64,000 bases of DNA from positions 3,958,501 to 4,022,500 of the forward strand of contig NC_011071.1 of the NCBI RefSeq assembly GCF_000020665.1, in the 5' to 3' direction. Origin of the DNA: Stenotrophomonas maltophilia R551-3 (lineage in GTDB: Bacteria > Pseudomonadota > Gammaproteobacteria > Xanthomonadales > Xanthomonadaceae). A model generated the notes under the pieces. That model was not told where the DNA came from. It did no database searches and was given only the letters and a program-made list of their open reading frames with translations. Made by a program: the position numbers and the translations under genes. Positions 28,430 through 37,356 of this stretch are shown in pieces (positions within the stretch are counted from its first letter, which is position 1; the number at the start of each line of letters is the position of its first letter).

Positions 28430-29902
28430 TCAGGCCTGCAACCGCCGCCGATGCAGGCCGATGGCCGCCAGCAGCGCCATGGCACCCGCCACGGCCATCG
28501 CCCAGCCGAAGCCACTGGCCATCGCGCTGCGGTACCAGGCCAGCATCTGCGGCGTGGACACCATCGAGGTGGGCCGCAGGATCAGCGCGCGCGCCTGCTC
28601 GGCTACCCCTGACTGCCCTGCGGCTCGCGCGGAGCTGGCGAACTGCTGCACCGCGCGCACACTCATCAGGCTGCCCAGCAAAGCGATTCCCAGGCACATG
28701 CCAGCTTGGCGCAATGCGTTCATCGTGGCCGAGGCAATACCCGCGCGCTCGGGGGGTACGCTGGCCATGACCGCCATGCCGGTGGCCGGCACCGCCAGGC
28801 CCATTCCAACCCCAAGCAGCATCAGCAACGCATTGGCGCGACCCTGCGACGTATCCGGTTCGAACGTCGTCATCGCCAACAGCGCCACCCCGGTCAGGAC
28901 ATAGCCCAACACCAGTGCGGTGGCCAGGCCGATATGGGTGACCAGCCGGCCGAACAGCAGCGACACCGCGCCCATCAGCAGGAACTGCGGGACCAGCTGC
29001 GTCCCCGCCAGCACCGCCTCATGGCCCTGTGCCTGCTGGAAGAACAGCGAGAGGAAGAACAGGCTGGCATAGGCGGTGAAGCCCAGCACGAACGAAGCCA
29101 GGTTGAGCATGCCGAAGCGCCGGCTGGCGAACAGGTCCAAGGGGAGCAGAGGGCGCGCCACACGACGTTCGACGACGCCAAACGCCATCAGCCCGGCAAT
29201 GGCGATACCCAGGGCCAGCAGTGTCCCTGGCACCATCAGTCCGTGTTCGCCGATGGCGATCAGGCCGTAGCTGAGCGCGCCCAGGGCAACGATGCTGAGC
29301 ATCTGCCCGGCCGGATCCAGTGCAGCGTGCTGCGGATGCCGCCGTTCTGGAATGGCCCAGGCCCCCAGCACGAGCGCCAGCAGGCCCAGCGGCAGGTTGA
29401 TCAGGAAGATGCTCGGCCAACCGGCACGCTGCACCAGCACGCCACCGAGCATGGGTCCCAGTACCAGGGCCAGCGCACTGAACGCCGACCAGCCACCGAT
29501 CGCGCGCGCGCGCTGGCGCGGATCAGGAAATGCATGACTGAGGATCGGCATCGCGCTGGGAATCAACAGCGCACCCGCGACGCCCTGCACCGCGCGCCCG
29601 ACCACCAGCATCGACAGGCTGCCGGCGCAGGCGCAGAGCAACGAGCCCAGGGTGAAGGTCGCCACGCTGAGCAGCCACATCCGCCGATGGCCATAGCGGT
29701 CACCGAGCGGACCGGCCGACAGCATCAGCGCTGACAGCGCGATCGCATAGGCGTTGATCACCCACTGCAGGCCGGCCATGTCGGTCCACAATGCCAGCTG
29801 CAGGGTCGGCAGGGCGACGTTGACGATGCTGATGTCCAGCGAGGCGAGGAACGTGCCGAGATAGGCCGCCAGCACCAGGGCCGGCCGTTGGAAGCGATGC
29901 AT
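28430..29902 (-). CDS. DHA2-family MFS multidrug efflux transporter (EmrB/QacA type)
   Basis: 490 residues with about 14 hydrophobic segments. Motif A is GPLGDRYGHRRMWLL; motif C, characteristic of drug exporters, is ALVLGPMLGGVLVQRAGWPSIF. It should export lipophilic or cationic drugs by proton antiport. I took the ATG at 29902; an in-frame ATG at 29932 would add 10 residues. Divergent from a TetR repressor, with tandem palindromes in between, so very likely its target. Confidence 0.88.
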   Translation of the reverse strand: MHRFQRPALVLAAYLGTFLASLDISIVNVALPTLQLALWTDMAGLQWVINAYAIALSALMLSAGPLGDRYGHRRMWLLSVATFTLGSLLCACAGSLSMLVVGRAVQGVAGALLIPSAMPILSHAFPDPRQRARAIGGWSAFSALALVLGPMLGGVLVQRAGWPSIFLINLPLGLLALVLGAWAIPERRHPQHAALDPAGQMLSIVALGALSYGLIAIGEHGLMVPGTLLALGIAIAGLMAFGVVERRVARPLLPLDLFASRRFGMLNLASFVLGFTAYASLFFLSLFFQQAQGHEAVLAGTQLVPQFLLMGAVSLLFGRLVTHIGLATALVLGYVLTGVALLAMTTFEPDTSQGRANALLMLLGVGMGLAVPATGMAVMASVPPERAGIASATMNALRQAGMCLGIALLGSLMSVRAVQQFASSARAAGQSGVAEQARALILRPTSMVSTPQMLAWYRSAMASGFGWAMAVAGAMALLAAIGLHRRRLQA

Positions 29903-29942
29903 GTACGGATCCCGCGGAGGATGTGCGCGCATCGTAGCCACT

Positions 29943-29975
29943 GACTGACCGTCGGTCAATGACTGACGGTCAGTC
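29943..29975. promoter_or_regulatory. Double palindromic TetR operator
   Basis: Two abutting palindromes: TGACCGTCGGTCA at 29946-29958 and GACTGACGGTCAGTC at 29961-29975, both perfect. They also form a larger inverted repeat, since the outer 11 bases of each side are complementary. Placed in the divergent gap between the DHA2 pump and the TetR gene. Confidence 0.75.
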
Positions 29976-30027
29976 GCCTGCACAGGGCAGCTAGAATGGT
30001 GGCCGCCGCACCCGGATCACGCCCACC

Positions 30028-30648
30028 ATGCAGACCCCAGCTGTCGCCAGGCCGCGCACCAAGCCCGCCGAAACCCGCCAGGAAGAACTGATGGACGCCG
30101 CGCAGGCGCTGTTCCTGTCGCAGGGCGTGGAAGCGACCACCATCAGCGACATCGTCGCTGCCGCCGACGTGGCCAAGGGCACCTTCTATACCTACTTCGC
30201 CTCGCGCACCGAAATCCTGCAGGCGCTGGCGCAGCGCTATACGCGGCAGTTCATGGAGGAGGTCGACCTGGCCGTGCAGCAGCAGCCCGCCAATGATGGC
30301 GTGGCGCGCCTGCGTGCCTGGATCCGCGCCAACATCGAGCTCTACGTGCGTACCCACGCGCTGCATGATGTGGTGTTCGCCAACCACCACCATCACCAGC
30401 GCGGCAATGCCGAACGCAGTGCGATCCAGCAGCAACTGCTGGGCATCCTCGAAGCAGGCAACGCCGCAGGTCTGTGGCAGCTTCCAGCGCCCAAGGTCAC
30501 CGCCTCGTTGATCTATGCCGGTGTGCACGGCGCCACCGACGACCTGATCGCTGCACCGGCACCGGATGCCGATGCCTTCATCGCCGCCGTGCAGGCCGAT
30601 TGCCTGCGCATGGTCGGCGTGCAACCGACCGGTGCCAAACGGCGCTGA
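30028..30648 (+). CDS. TetR-family repressor of the divergent DHA2 pump
   Basis: 206 residues. HTH: EELMDAAQALFLSQGVEATTISDIVAAADVAKGTFYTYFASRTEIL, followed by the helical drug-binding domain. Histidine-rich stretch HHHHQ near residue 117 is unusual and could bind metal. The ATG at 30028 is downstream of the double operator, so autoregulation is expected. Confidence 0.88.
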   Translation: MQTPAVARPRTKPAETRQEELMDAAQALFLSQGVEATTISDIVAAADVAKGTFYTYFASRTEILQALAQRYTRQFMEEVDLAVQQQPANDGVARLRAWIRANIELYVRTHALHDVVFANHHHHQRGNAERSAIQQQLLGILEAGNAAGLWQLPAPKVTASLIYAGVHGATDDLIAAPAPDADAFIAAVQADCLRMVGVQPTGAKRR

Positions 30649-30663
30649 CGGACTTTCTGCCGC

Positions 30664-31014
30664 TCAGGTGTGGGCGAGGATGTTCAACAACCGCCCGAAC
30701 GGGTCGCGGACGAAGAAGCGGCGCACGCCCCAGGGTTCATCGGCGGGGCCGTACTCCAGCGCAATGCCGGCCGCGTGCATGCGATCCAGCACCTCCTGCA
30801 GGTTGTCCACTTCGATCGACAGGTCCGGCACCGGGGTTCCGGCGCCGCCTTCGCTGGCGAAGCTGACCTGTGCCAGCGCACTGCCCTGGCCGCCATGGGT
30901 GATGATCCAGCCGTGGTCCATCAGCACCGGCATCCCAAGCAACTCGCCATAGAAAGCGGCCGCGCGCGATGGATCGGGCGTGGCAATGTTTGCGACGACG
31001 CGTTTGACGGCCAT
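30664..31014 (-). CDS. VOC-superfamily (glyoxalase/bleomycin-resistance-like) protein
   Basis: 116 residues with the beta-alpha-beta-beta-beta module pattern: VANIATPDPSRAAAFYGELLGM, then LSIEVDNLQEVLDRM, then the C-terminal RRFFVRDPFGRLLNIL. Metal ligands of glyoxalase I are not all evident. Substrate unknown. It converges with the TetR gene. Confidence 0.8.
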   Translation of the reverse strand: MAVKRVVANIATPDPSRAAAFYGELLGMPVLMDHGWIITHGGQGSALAQVSFASEGGAGTPVPDLSIEVDNLQEVLDRMHAAGIALEYGPADEPWGVRRFFVRDPFGRLLNILAHT

Positions 31015-31119
31015 GACACGCTTCCGTTGGAAAGGACGCGTCGAGACTGCCCGACCTTGCACCCAAACAGAAGAGCCCCGTCGGTGACGGGGCCCCACGC
31101 ACGGCTCAAACGGCGCGAC

Positions 31120-31320
31120 TCACACGCCCATGCACAGGTCGACCACGCAGGTGTTGTACGCCTGCTGGCATTCACCGGCGTCGGCACCACTGGCCAGGCA
31201 CATCTGATACGCCCGCCAGCACGGCTTGTCGCAGGGCTCGGCCGGTCCTGCCACCGCCACCGAACCGGTACATGCCAGCGCGAACACCGCTACTGCGATC
31301 ATTTTCCTGAAAGCACGCAT
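31120..31320 (-). CDS. Small secreted cysteine-rich protein, 66 residues
   Basis: Unrecognised. A signal peptide (MRAFRKMIAVAVFALACTGSVAVAG) is followed by a roughly 42-residue mature part with five cysteines in pairs (CDKPCWRAYQMC, ECQQAYNTCVVDLC), suggesting a disulfide-bonded helical hairpin. The ATG at 31320 has AGGAG eight bases upstream; a second ATG six bases earlier sits too close to that site. Confidence 0.6.
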   Translation of the reverse strand: MRAFRKMIAVAVFALACTGSVAVAGPAEPCDKPCWRAYQMCLASGADAGECQQAYNTCVVDLCMGV

Positions 31321-31508
31321 CGACATCACTCCTTGATAAGCCTGGTGAGCCCAGGCCGGCTCACGGTAGCGAGGCGGCCGAGAGATGGAGTGAACGCTCA
31401 CGTCACGAAACATTAATCTGTTCATTAAATTTCCTTCACATAACTGGGGGTGATCGTCGCACTGCGGGGTTAACGGCCTTGTTGTCCGTCAATCAAGGAA
31501 GTTGTCTG

Positions 31509-34500
31509 ATGAATCACCCGCTGTATGGCCGTTCGTCCCACTCCCGTTCCCCGCGCAGCCGCTTGGCGCTGGCAGTTGCCAGTTGCCTGTTGTTGGCTGC
31601 TGCCACGCCCGCCACCGCCAGCGCATCACTCGACACCTGGCAGCAACAGCGCCAGTTGCAGGCAGCTTGGGCGCAACCGGCCACTTCGGCGATCCCTTCC
31701 TCAACGGCTCAGTTTCCGGTTGCAGCACCCACAGCGGCAACCAGCACCACGGCGACCCTCGGCAATCCGGGCGACCCGGCCAGTTGGCGCACGGACGAAT
31801 TCAACGCCGACTGGGGTTTGGCTGCGACCAACGCCGACCATGCCTATGCGCGTGGCCTGACCGGTACCGGCATCCGCCTGGGCGTTTTCGACAGTGGCAC
31901 AGGCCTGGACCACCCGGAGTTCGCCGGCAAGAACCATCGCAGCCTGCGTCTGGCCGATGTGCTTGCCGATGGCAGCCTGTGCGACCGCGAGGTACTCGAC
32001 GGCCCGGATGCCTGCTTCACCAGCGACGGCAACCAGGTTGCTATCGATTACACCCTGATTGATCCGGCCTACAGAGACCTGCTCAATCGAAACGGCTACT
32101 TCGAGGGTCCGGGCTACAACGTGCACGGCACCCATGTATCCGGAACCATCGCCGCCAACCGCGATGGCAATGGAATGCACGGCGTCGCGTTCGGCGCTGA
32201 CCTCACCGTAGCCCGCCTGTTTGCCAACAGCGTGAACTACCTGACCGTCGTCGAGCGGGATGGCGGACTGTACCTGGACAGTAAGTCGGTTGCCGCGCTG
32301 GGAGCCTCCGATTCGATCTTCCCGCAGCTGTACGCACAGCTCAACGAACAGCACGTACGCGCAGTCAACCATAGTTGGGGCCTGACCAACGAACCGGACA
32401 CCGCCGAGAAACTCGACTTCTATCTGTCGCATCCGGATCTTGCGGACAGCCTCGGCGCGATAGCAGAAGGCTCACGTGCCCGCGGCCTGATCCAGGTATG
32501 GGCTGCGGGAAACACCGACTCGGTCAATCCCTCACCAGAGCAGGCACCGATAGCAGGCATGTATGCATCGATGCCACGCGCCTTCACTGACATCGAGCCG
32601 TACTGGTTGGCCGTAGTCAACGTCAACCAGGCCCTGGAGCTGAGCAATCGCTCGATGCGCTGCGGCCTGGCCGCAAACTGGTGCCTGGCCGCGCCGGGTT
32701 CGAACATCAATTCGACCGTCTATGGCGAAGACTCGGTCATTGATGCCATCCCCCGCGAGGACAATGGCAATGTGATCCTCGAGGTCTCCGGTCAGGCCCC
32801 AACTTATGCCTACGGGAACCTGAGCGGCACCTCCATGGCGGCACCCCATGTAACCGGCGCGCTGGGCCTGCTGTTCGAGCGCTTCCCCTATCTGGACAGT
32901 GCGCAGGTCCGCGACGTGCTATTGACCACCGCGCGCGATCTTGGCGCACCAGGCATCGATGAGATCTATGGCTGGGGCCTGATGGACCTGCGCAAGGCCA
33001 TCGAAGGCTACGGCTCGCTGCGCGTGGATACCAACGTGGTGATGAACCAGAAGGCCGGTGGCCTGAAGGTGTGGGAAGGCGACGCCTGGGATGACTGGAC
33101 CAACGACATCGGCGGCGCTGGCAAGCTGACCAAGTCCGGCATCGGCTGGCTGCGCCTGAGTGGCGACAACAGCTTCAACGGCGCGGTACTGCAGGACGGC
33201 ACGTTGGAATTGAACGGCACCAACACACTCACGTCAGCGGTCGAGGTCCAGGGTGGCCAGTTCCTGCTCAACGGTTCGCTGGTTTCCACCGCCTTGAACA
33301 CCACTGGAGGCGTGAGCACGGTCAGCAGCAGCGGCCTGCTGAAGGACAGCAACCTGACCGTCGATGGCGGCGTGGTGTCCTTCAACGGCACGCAGACCGG
33401 CGGCACCACCACGGTCGGTTCGAACGGCCTGTTGAAGGGCATCGGCACACTGGGCAACACCCGTGTGGACGGCATCATCGCGCCCGGCAATTCGATCGGC
33501 ACGCTGACCATCAACGGCAACTACGTGCAGGGTGCAACCGGCGTCTATGCCGCCGAACTTGCCCCGGGCGGCCGCAGTGACCAGTTGCACGTAACCGGCA
33601 CCGCCACTCTCGGCGGTACCCTGGTCGCACTGCCGGAGCCGGGTACCTACTACCTCGGCGAGCAGTTCAATTTCATCCGCGCCGACGGCGGTGTCAGCGG
33701 CCAGTTCGCGAAAACCGATTTCAGCGCGTTCTCGCCGTTCCTGCAGTTCAGCCTGGCCTACGGTGCCAATGGCACCCGCATCGACGTGGCACGCGGCGCC
33801 TCTCTGGCCAGTGCTGCTGCCACGCCGAACCAACGCGCAGTGGCCACCAGCGCCGATGGACTGGCGATCAACCAGGGCCTGCCCAAGCCGCTGACCCAAC
33901 TGTTCCCGCAACAGGTAGGTGGCGTGCTCGACGGTCTCAGCGGCGAACTGCATCCGGCCACGGCACTGGCCCTGGTCGAGGGCAGCCGCTACGTGCGTGA
34001 TGCCGCGCTGTCGCGCCGTGCCGGTACCACCGCGCCAGGTGCCGACGCGGGCGATGCCACCGGCGCCTGGGTGCAGGCACTCGGCGGCAACAGCAAGCTG
34101 GATGGCAACAGCAACACCGCCCGCACCGAAGCCAACAGCAACGGCCTGTTGATCGGCATCGACCGCGAGTTCTCCGGCTGGCAGGTGGGCGTGCTGGCCG
34201 GTACCGGCCGTACCGACGTGAAGCAGCAGGAGCGTCGTGCCAAGTCGAAGATCGACAACACGCACTTCGGCGCCTACGCCAGCCACAACTGGGGCGGCTT
34301 CGGCCTGCGCGGCGGTGTGGCCTGGAGCAAGCACGAGGTGAAGAGCACGCGCGACGTGGCGTTCGCTGGCTTCAGCGACAGCCTGAGCGCACGCTACGAC
34401 GCCCGCACCCGCCAGGCCTTCATCGAAGCCGGTTACCGCTTCGGTGGTCCGGAAGCCGGGCTGGAACCGTACCTGCAGGTTGCGCGCGTGGAAGTGGACC

Positions 34501-34886
34501 TCAAGCGCATCAACGAACGCGGTGGTGCGGCCGCCCTGCAGGGCAAGGTGGATGACACCGCAACCACGATCGCTACCGCTGGCCTGCGCTTCGACAAGGG
34601 CCTGAAGGCCTCGTTCCAGCAGGACAGCTGGCTGCACCTGCGCGGTGGCGTGGGCTATCGCCGCGCCTCTGGCGACCGCAGCCAGGTGGCCAACCTGGCC
34701 TTCGCCAACAGCAGCAGCACCTTCGCGGTCGAGGGCGCACCAATTGCCGACAACGCCGTGGTGGCCGAGCTGGGCCTGTCGGCATGGCTGACCCCGCGGC
34801 AGCAGCTGGAGCTGGGTTACAGCGGCCAGTTCGGCAGTGAAAGCCGCGACCATGGTGCCAATGCACGCTGGTCGGTCCGCTTCTAG
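31509..34886 (+). CDS. Autotransporter subtilisin-like serine protease
   Basis: 1125-residue type Va-secreted protease. An extended signal peptide ends near ATASA. The S8 domain has a readable triad: Asp128 (VFDSGTGLDH), His206 (HGTHVSG), Ser442 (GTSMAAPH). After it come passenger-associated repeats (LTKSGIGWLRLSGDNSFNGA) that build a beta helix, and the C-terminal barrel (about 860-1125) ending ARWSVRF. Related proteases in Stenotrophomonas and Bordetella (SphB1) act at the cell surface or in the medium. GGAAGTTGTCTG precedes the start, and a strong terminator follows. Confidence 0.92.
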   Translation: MNHPLYGRSSHSRSPRSRLALAVASCLLLAAATPATASASLDTWQQQRQLQAAWAQPATSAIPSSTAQFPVAAPTAATSTTATLGNPGDPASWRTDEFNADWGLAATNADHAYARGLTGTGIRLGVFDSGTGLDHPEFAGKNHRSLRLADVLADGSLCDREVLDGPDACFTSDGNQVAIDYTLIDPAYRDLLNRNGYFEGPGYNVHGTHVSGTIAANRDGNGMHGVAFGADLTVARLFANSVNYLTVVERDGGLYLDSKSVAALGASDSIFPQLYAQLNEQHVRAVNHSWGLTNEPDTAEKLDFYLSHPDLADSLGAIAEGSRARGLIQVWAAGNTDSVNPSPEQAPIAGMYASMPRAFTDIEPYWLAVVNVNQALELSNRSMRCGLAANWCLAAPGSNINSTVYGEDSVIDAIPREDNGNVILEVSGQAPTYAYGNLSGTSMAAPHVTGALGLLFERFPYLDSAQVRDVLLTTARDLGAPGIDEIYGWGLMDLRKAIEGYGSLRVDTNVVMNQKAGGLKVWEGDAWDDWTNDIGGAGKLTKSGIGWLRLSGDNSFNGAVLQDGTLELNGTNTLTSAVEVQGGQFLLNGSLVSTALNTTGGVSTVSSSGLLKDSNLTVDGGVVSFNGTQTGGTTTVGSNGLLKGIGTLGNTRVDGIIAPGNSIGTLTINGNYVQGATGVYAAELAPGGRSDQLHVTGTATLGGTLVALPEPGTYYLGEQFNFIRADGGVSGQFAKTDFSAFSPFLQFSLAYGANGTRIDVARGASLASAAATPNQRAVATSADGLAINQGLPKPLTQLFPQQVGGVLDGLSGELHPATALALVEGSRYVRDAALSRRAGTTAPGADAGDATGAWVQALGGNSKLDGNSNTARTEANSNGLLIGIDREFSGWQVGVLAGTGRTDVKQQERRAKSKIDNTHFGAYASHNWGGFGLRGGVAWSKHEVKSTRDVAFAGFSDSLSARYDARTRQAFIEAGYRFGGPEAGLEPYLQVARVEVDLKRINERGGAAALQGKVDDTATTIATAGLRFDKGLKASFQQDSWLHLRGGVGYRRASGDRSQVANLAFANSSSTFAVEGAPIADNAVVAELGLSAWLTPRQQLELGYSGQFGSESRDHGANARWSVRF

Positions 34887-34914
34887 TTCAAGGCACGTGT
34901 TCTCTTGATGGATT

Positions 34915-34942
34915 GGGGCGGCCTTGCGGCCGCCCCTTTTTT
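34915..34942 (+). terminator. Intrinsic terminator after the autotransporter gene
   Basis: 9-bp stem GGGGCGGCC / GGCCGCCCC with a TTGC loop and a run of six T. Confidence 0.95.
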
Positions 34943-34957
34943 GTCCGCCGCCGGCCG

Positions 34958-36145
34958 CTATGCGCCACGTGGCAGGCAGCTTGCGGCCAGCAGGCTGGCC
35001 AGCGGCAACAGCAGCCCACAGGCCACCAGCGGCCACACCGTGTCTCCCGGCAGCAGCACGGTAGCCAACGTCCCCACGCCGGCAACGATCACGCTCTGCA
35101 GGGCGTAGTAGAGCGCCACCGCCATCCCCGAGGCATCGGCGAAATCACGCAATGCGCCGTTGGCAGCCACCGATACCACCATCACCAGGCCCACCGCGAT
35201 GGCCCACATCGGCAGCACCACGCTGGCGAATGACGGCGGCCACAGCGTCGCTAGTGCCATCAGCAACGCCCCGCCGATCATCACCCACAGCCCACGCAGG
35301 AAGGTCCCGCGCACCTGCCAGCGGGCGATCAGCCTCTTCGCCAAGCGCGCGCTGAAAATCATCACCAGCGCCACCGTTGCGAACGCCAAGCCGAAGGACA
35401 GCGGCGAGTACTGCATGCGTCCAACCAGGATGCGGGGGGCGATCGAGAAGAACACGAAGAAGGTGCCCATGCCCGCACTGAAACCCAGCGTGTACACCCA
35501 GAACCCACCGCTGCGGAGGATGCGCTGCAGCACCGGGCCTGGCGCGTCGCTGCGCGGCGGGCGGGTCTCCTGCCAATGACGTTGCGCGCGCAGGCCGGCG
35601 ATCAGGCCGAGCACGCCCAGCAATGCGAAGATTGCACGCCAGCCGAATGCGCCTGCCACCAACGCACCAAGGATCGGACCGAGCGCGGGCACGAAGGCCA
35701 GCATCGAGGCGAACAACCCATACAGCGAAGCACCCTCCGGCGTATCGGCATATACATCACGCACGGTGGCGAAGGTCGCCACCAGCGCCGCCGATGCACC
35801 GATCGCCTGCACGGTACGCCAGGCCAGGAACGCCGCACCGCTGCCGGACGCCGCCAGCGCTATCGACGCGACGGTGAACAGCAACGCGCCCAGCAACAGC
35901 ACCGGCCGCCGCCCGATGCGGTCGGACAGTGGGCCGAACACCAGCTGGCCCACGCCGAGCACCAGCAGGTAGGCACTGAGCGTCAGCTGCACCAGCACCG
36001 GCGAGGTGCCCAGCGCGCGTGGCATTGCAGGAACCACAGGCAGGTAGATATCCATGGCCAGCGAGGCCAGGAGATCGAAGGGGGCCATCAGCACGATGGC
36101 CGACGCCAGGGAATGGGCCCAACGTGGGGCCTGTCGATTGAACAT
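34958..36145 (-). CDS. CmlA/FloR-family chloramphenicol (amphenicol) efflux transporter
   Basis: 395-residue, 12-TM DHA1 exporter. The first helix region FDLLASLAMDIYLPVVPAMP is nearly the CmlA/FloR signature. Motif A is GPLSDRIGRRPVLLLG, then FATVRDVYA, and AGMGTFFVFFSIAPRIL matches the same branch. It should pump out chloramphenicol-type drugs. The ATG at 36145 has GGAG nine bases upstream; a GTG at 36214 would add 23 residues. The leader carries a short reading frame and a hairpin resembling a translational attenuator, which is known for cmlA. Confidence 0.85.
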   Translation of the reverse strand: MFNRQAPRWAHSLASAIVLMAPFDLLASLAMDIYLPVVPAMPRALGTSPVLVQLTLSAYLLVLGVGQLVFGPLSDRIGRRPVLLLGALLFTVASIALAASGSGAAFLAWRTVQAIGASAALVATFATVRDVYADTPEGASLYGLFASMLAFVPALGPILGALVAGAFGWRAIFALLGVLGLIAGLRAQRHWQETRPPRSDAPGPVLQRILRSGGFWVYTLGFSAGMGTFFVFFSIAPRILVGRMQYSPLSFGLAFATVALVMIFSARLAKRLIARWQVRGTFLRGLWVMIGGALLMALATLWPPSFASVVLPMWAIAVGLVMVVSVAANGALRDFADASGMAVALYYALQSVIVAGVGTLATVLLPGDTVWPLVACGLLLPLASLLAASCLPRGA

Positions 36146-36213
36146 GGGGAGTCTCCGCCCAGAGTGAATCCGGCGGTGATCCATCCACTTCGCGTGCATC
36201 GCAGGGATGATCA

Positions 36214-36279
36214 CCGCAACAACGTCTGCATCGTTGTTGCGGCTCAGCGAACTGTCTGCGGACCGTTCCCGTTGTTCAT
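36214..36279 (-). promoter_or_regulatory. Possible leader-peptide/hairpin attenuator of the CmlA-like gene
   Basis: Reading leftward, an 11-codon frame (MNNGNGPQTVR) runs 36279-36244. Two bases after its stop starts a perfect 11-bp hairpin, CCGCAACAACG with complement CGTTGTTGCGG (36242-36214, 7-base loop). cmlA and cat genes elsewhere use drug-stalled leader translation. Here the hairpin does not cover the pump's own ribosome site, so the mechanism would differ. An additional perfect palindrome ACCTGTACAGGT lies at 36293-36304. Confidence 0.4.
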
Positions 36280-36343
36280 GGCGCCATCGAATACCTGTAC
36301 AGGTGGCGCAAGTGTAGCAACCACCGGCAAGCGGCCGCAGCGG

Positions 36344-37249
36344 TCAGCCCAGCGGCAGCATGTCGATGCGCCTGCATGGCGTCTGTTTCACCTGTTCGAT
36401 CAGGCGCCGCACCACCGACGAGGTCTCGGCCTGGCGGTACTGCACGGCAATGGTCGAAACGATGGTCGGCCCGGCCAGCGGCAGATAGACCATGCCCGGC
36501 AGCACCAGCGTGCGTTGCAGCACCGATGGCACGATCGCCACCGAACCGACACCGACGGAAACCTCGGCCAGCACCGCTGCCAGATGGCCGGGCTGCGAAC
36601 GGATGCGTGGAATGAAGCCGCCCCGTCGCGCGACCTCCATCGCGCCGGCCGGCTGTTCCGGCATCACGAACCCTTCCCTGGCCAGCGCCGCCGGTCGCAC
36701 CGGACTCCGCGCCTGCGCCAGCGGATGGGTTTCCGGCAGGGCCACGCAGAACTGGTCCTCGACCAGGGTGTGTTCACCGAAACTGTCGGGCACATCCATC
36801 GGCGGCCGGCAGAACACCACGTCCACCCGGCCTTGCTGCAGCAGCTCCGGCAGCACGCCCATCGGCCATTCGCTCACCTGCAGGTCAACGCCGGGATAGC
36901 GGTCGCGGAACCGGCTCAGCTGGTCCTGCAGCGCGCCGGCATACAACGCCGAACCCACATAACCGATCTCGATCTTGCCGATCTCGCCGCGGCCAGCCCG
37001 CCGGCCCACGGTTTCGGCCTGCTCGAACCGGCGCAGCACGTCACGTGCTTCGGCCAGGAACACCTCGCCTGCCGAGGTCAGCGCCGCCTCCCGACGTCCG
37101 CGCTCGAACAGGCGGGTCCCGAGCCGGCGCTCGATGTCCTGGATCTGCACGCTCAGGGTCGGCGTGGCGATCCCCAGCCGCAGCGCCGCGCGGCCGAAGT
37201 GCAGCTCCTCGGCCAAGGTGACGAAGTACTCCAGGTGACGGCGTTCCAT
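36344..37249 (-). CDS. LysR-family transcriptional regulator
   Basis: 301 residues. N-terminal HTH: MERRHLEYFVTLAEELHFGRAALRLGIATPTLSVQIQDIERRLGTRLF; the rest is the two-lobed inducer-binding domain (IGYVGSALY...VDVVFCRPP...). I preferred the ATG at 37249 to an upstream TTG. Divergent from a DHA2 transporter, with a T-N11-A palindrome between them; it is the probable activator or repressor of that pump. Confidence 0.88.
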   Translation of the reverse strand: MERRHLEYFVTLAEELHFGRAALRLGIATPTLSVQIQDIERRLGTRLFERGRREAALTSAGEVFLAEARDVLRRFEQAETVGRRAGRGEIGKIEIGYVGSALYAGALQDQLSRFRDRYPGVDLQVSEWPMGVLPELLQQGRVDVVFCRPPMDVPDSFGEHTLVEDQFCVALPETHPLAQARSPVRPAALAREGFVMPEQPAGAMEVARRGGFIPRIRSQPGHLAAVLAEVSVGVGSVAIVPSVLQRTLVLPGMVYLPLAGPTIVSTIAVQYRQAETSSVVRRLIEQVKQTPCRRIDMLPLG

Positions 37250-37261
37250 GGGCGGCGATTT

Positions 37262-37278
37262 GTTAGGCAAAACCTAAC
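37262..37278. promoter_or_regulatory. LysR-type binding palindrome
   Basis: Perfect palindrome GTTAGG-CAAAA-CCTAAC containing the T-N11-A core, 13 bp from the LysR start and about 80 bp before the DHA2 gene. Confidence 0.65.
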
Positions 37279-37356
37279 GTACCGGGAAAACACCGAGAAT
37301 GAAACAAACACCGATCGCTGCTGGAATGCCTGTCCTCTCCCTCTTGCGAGCGACCG

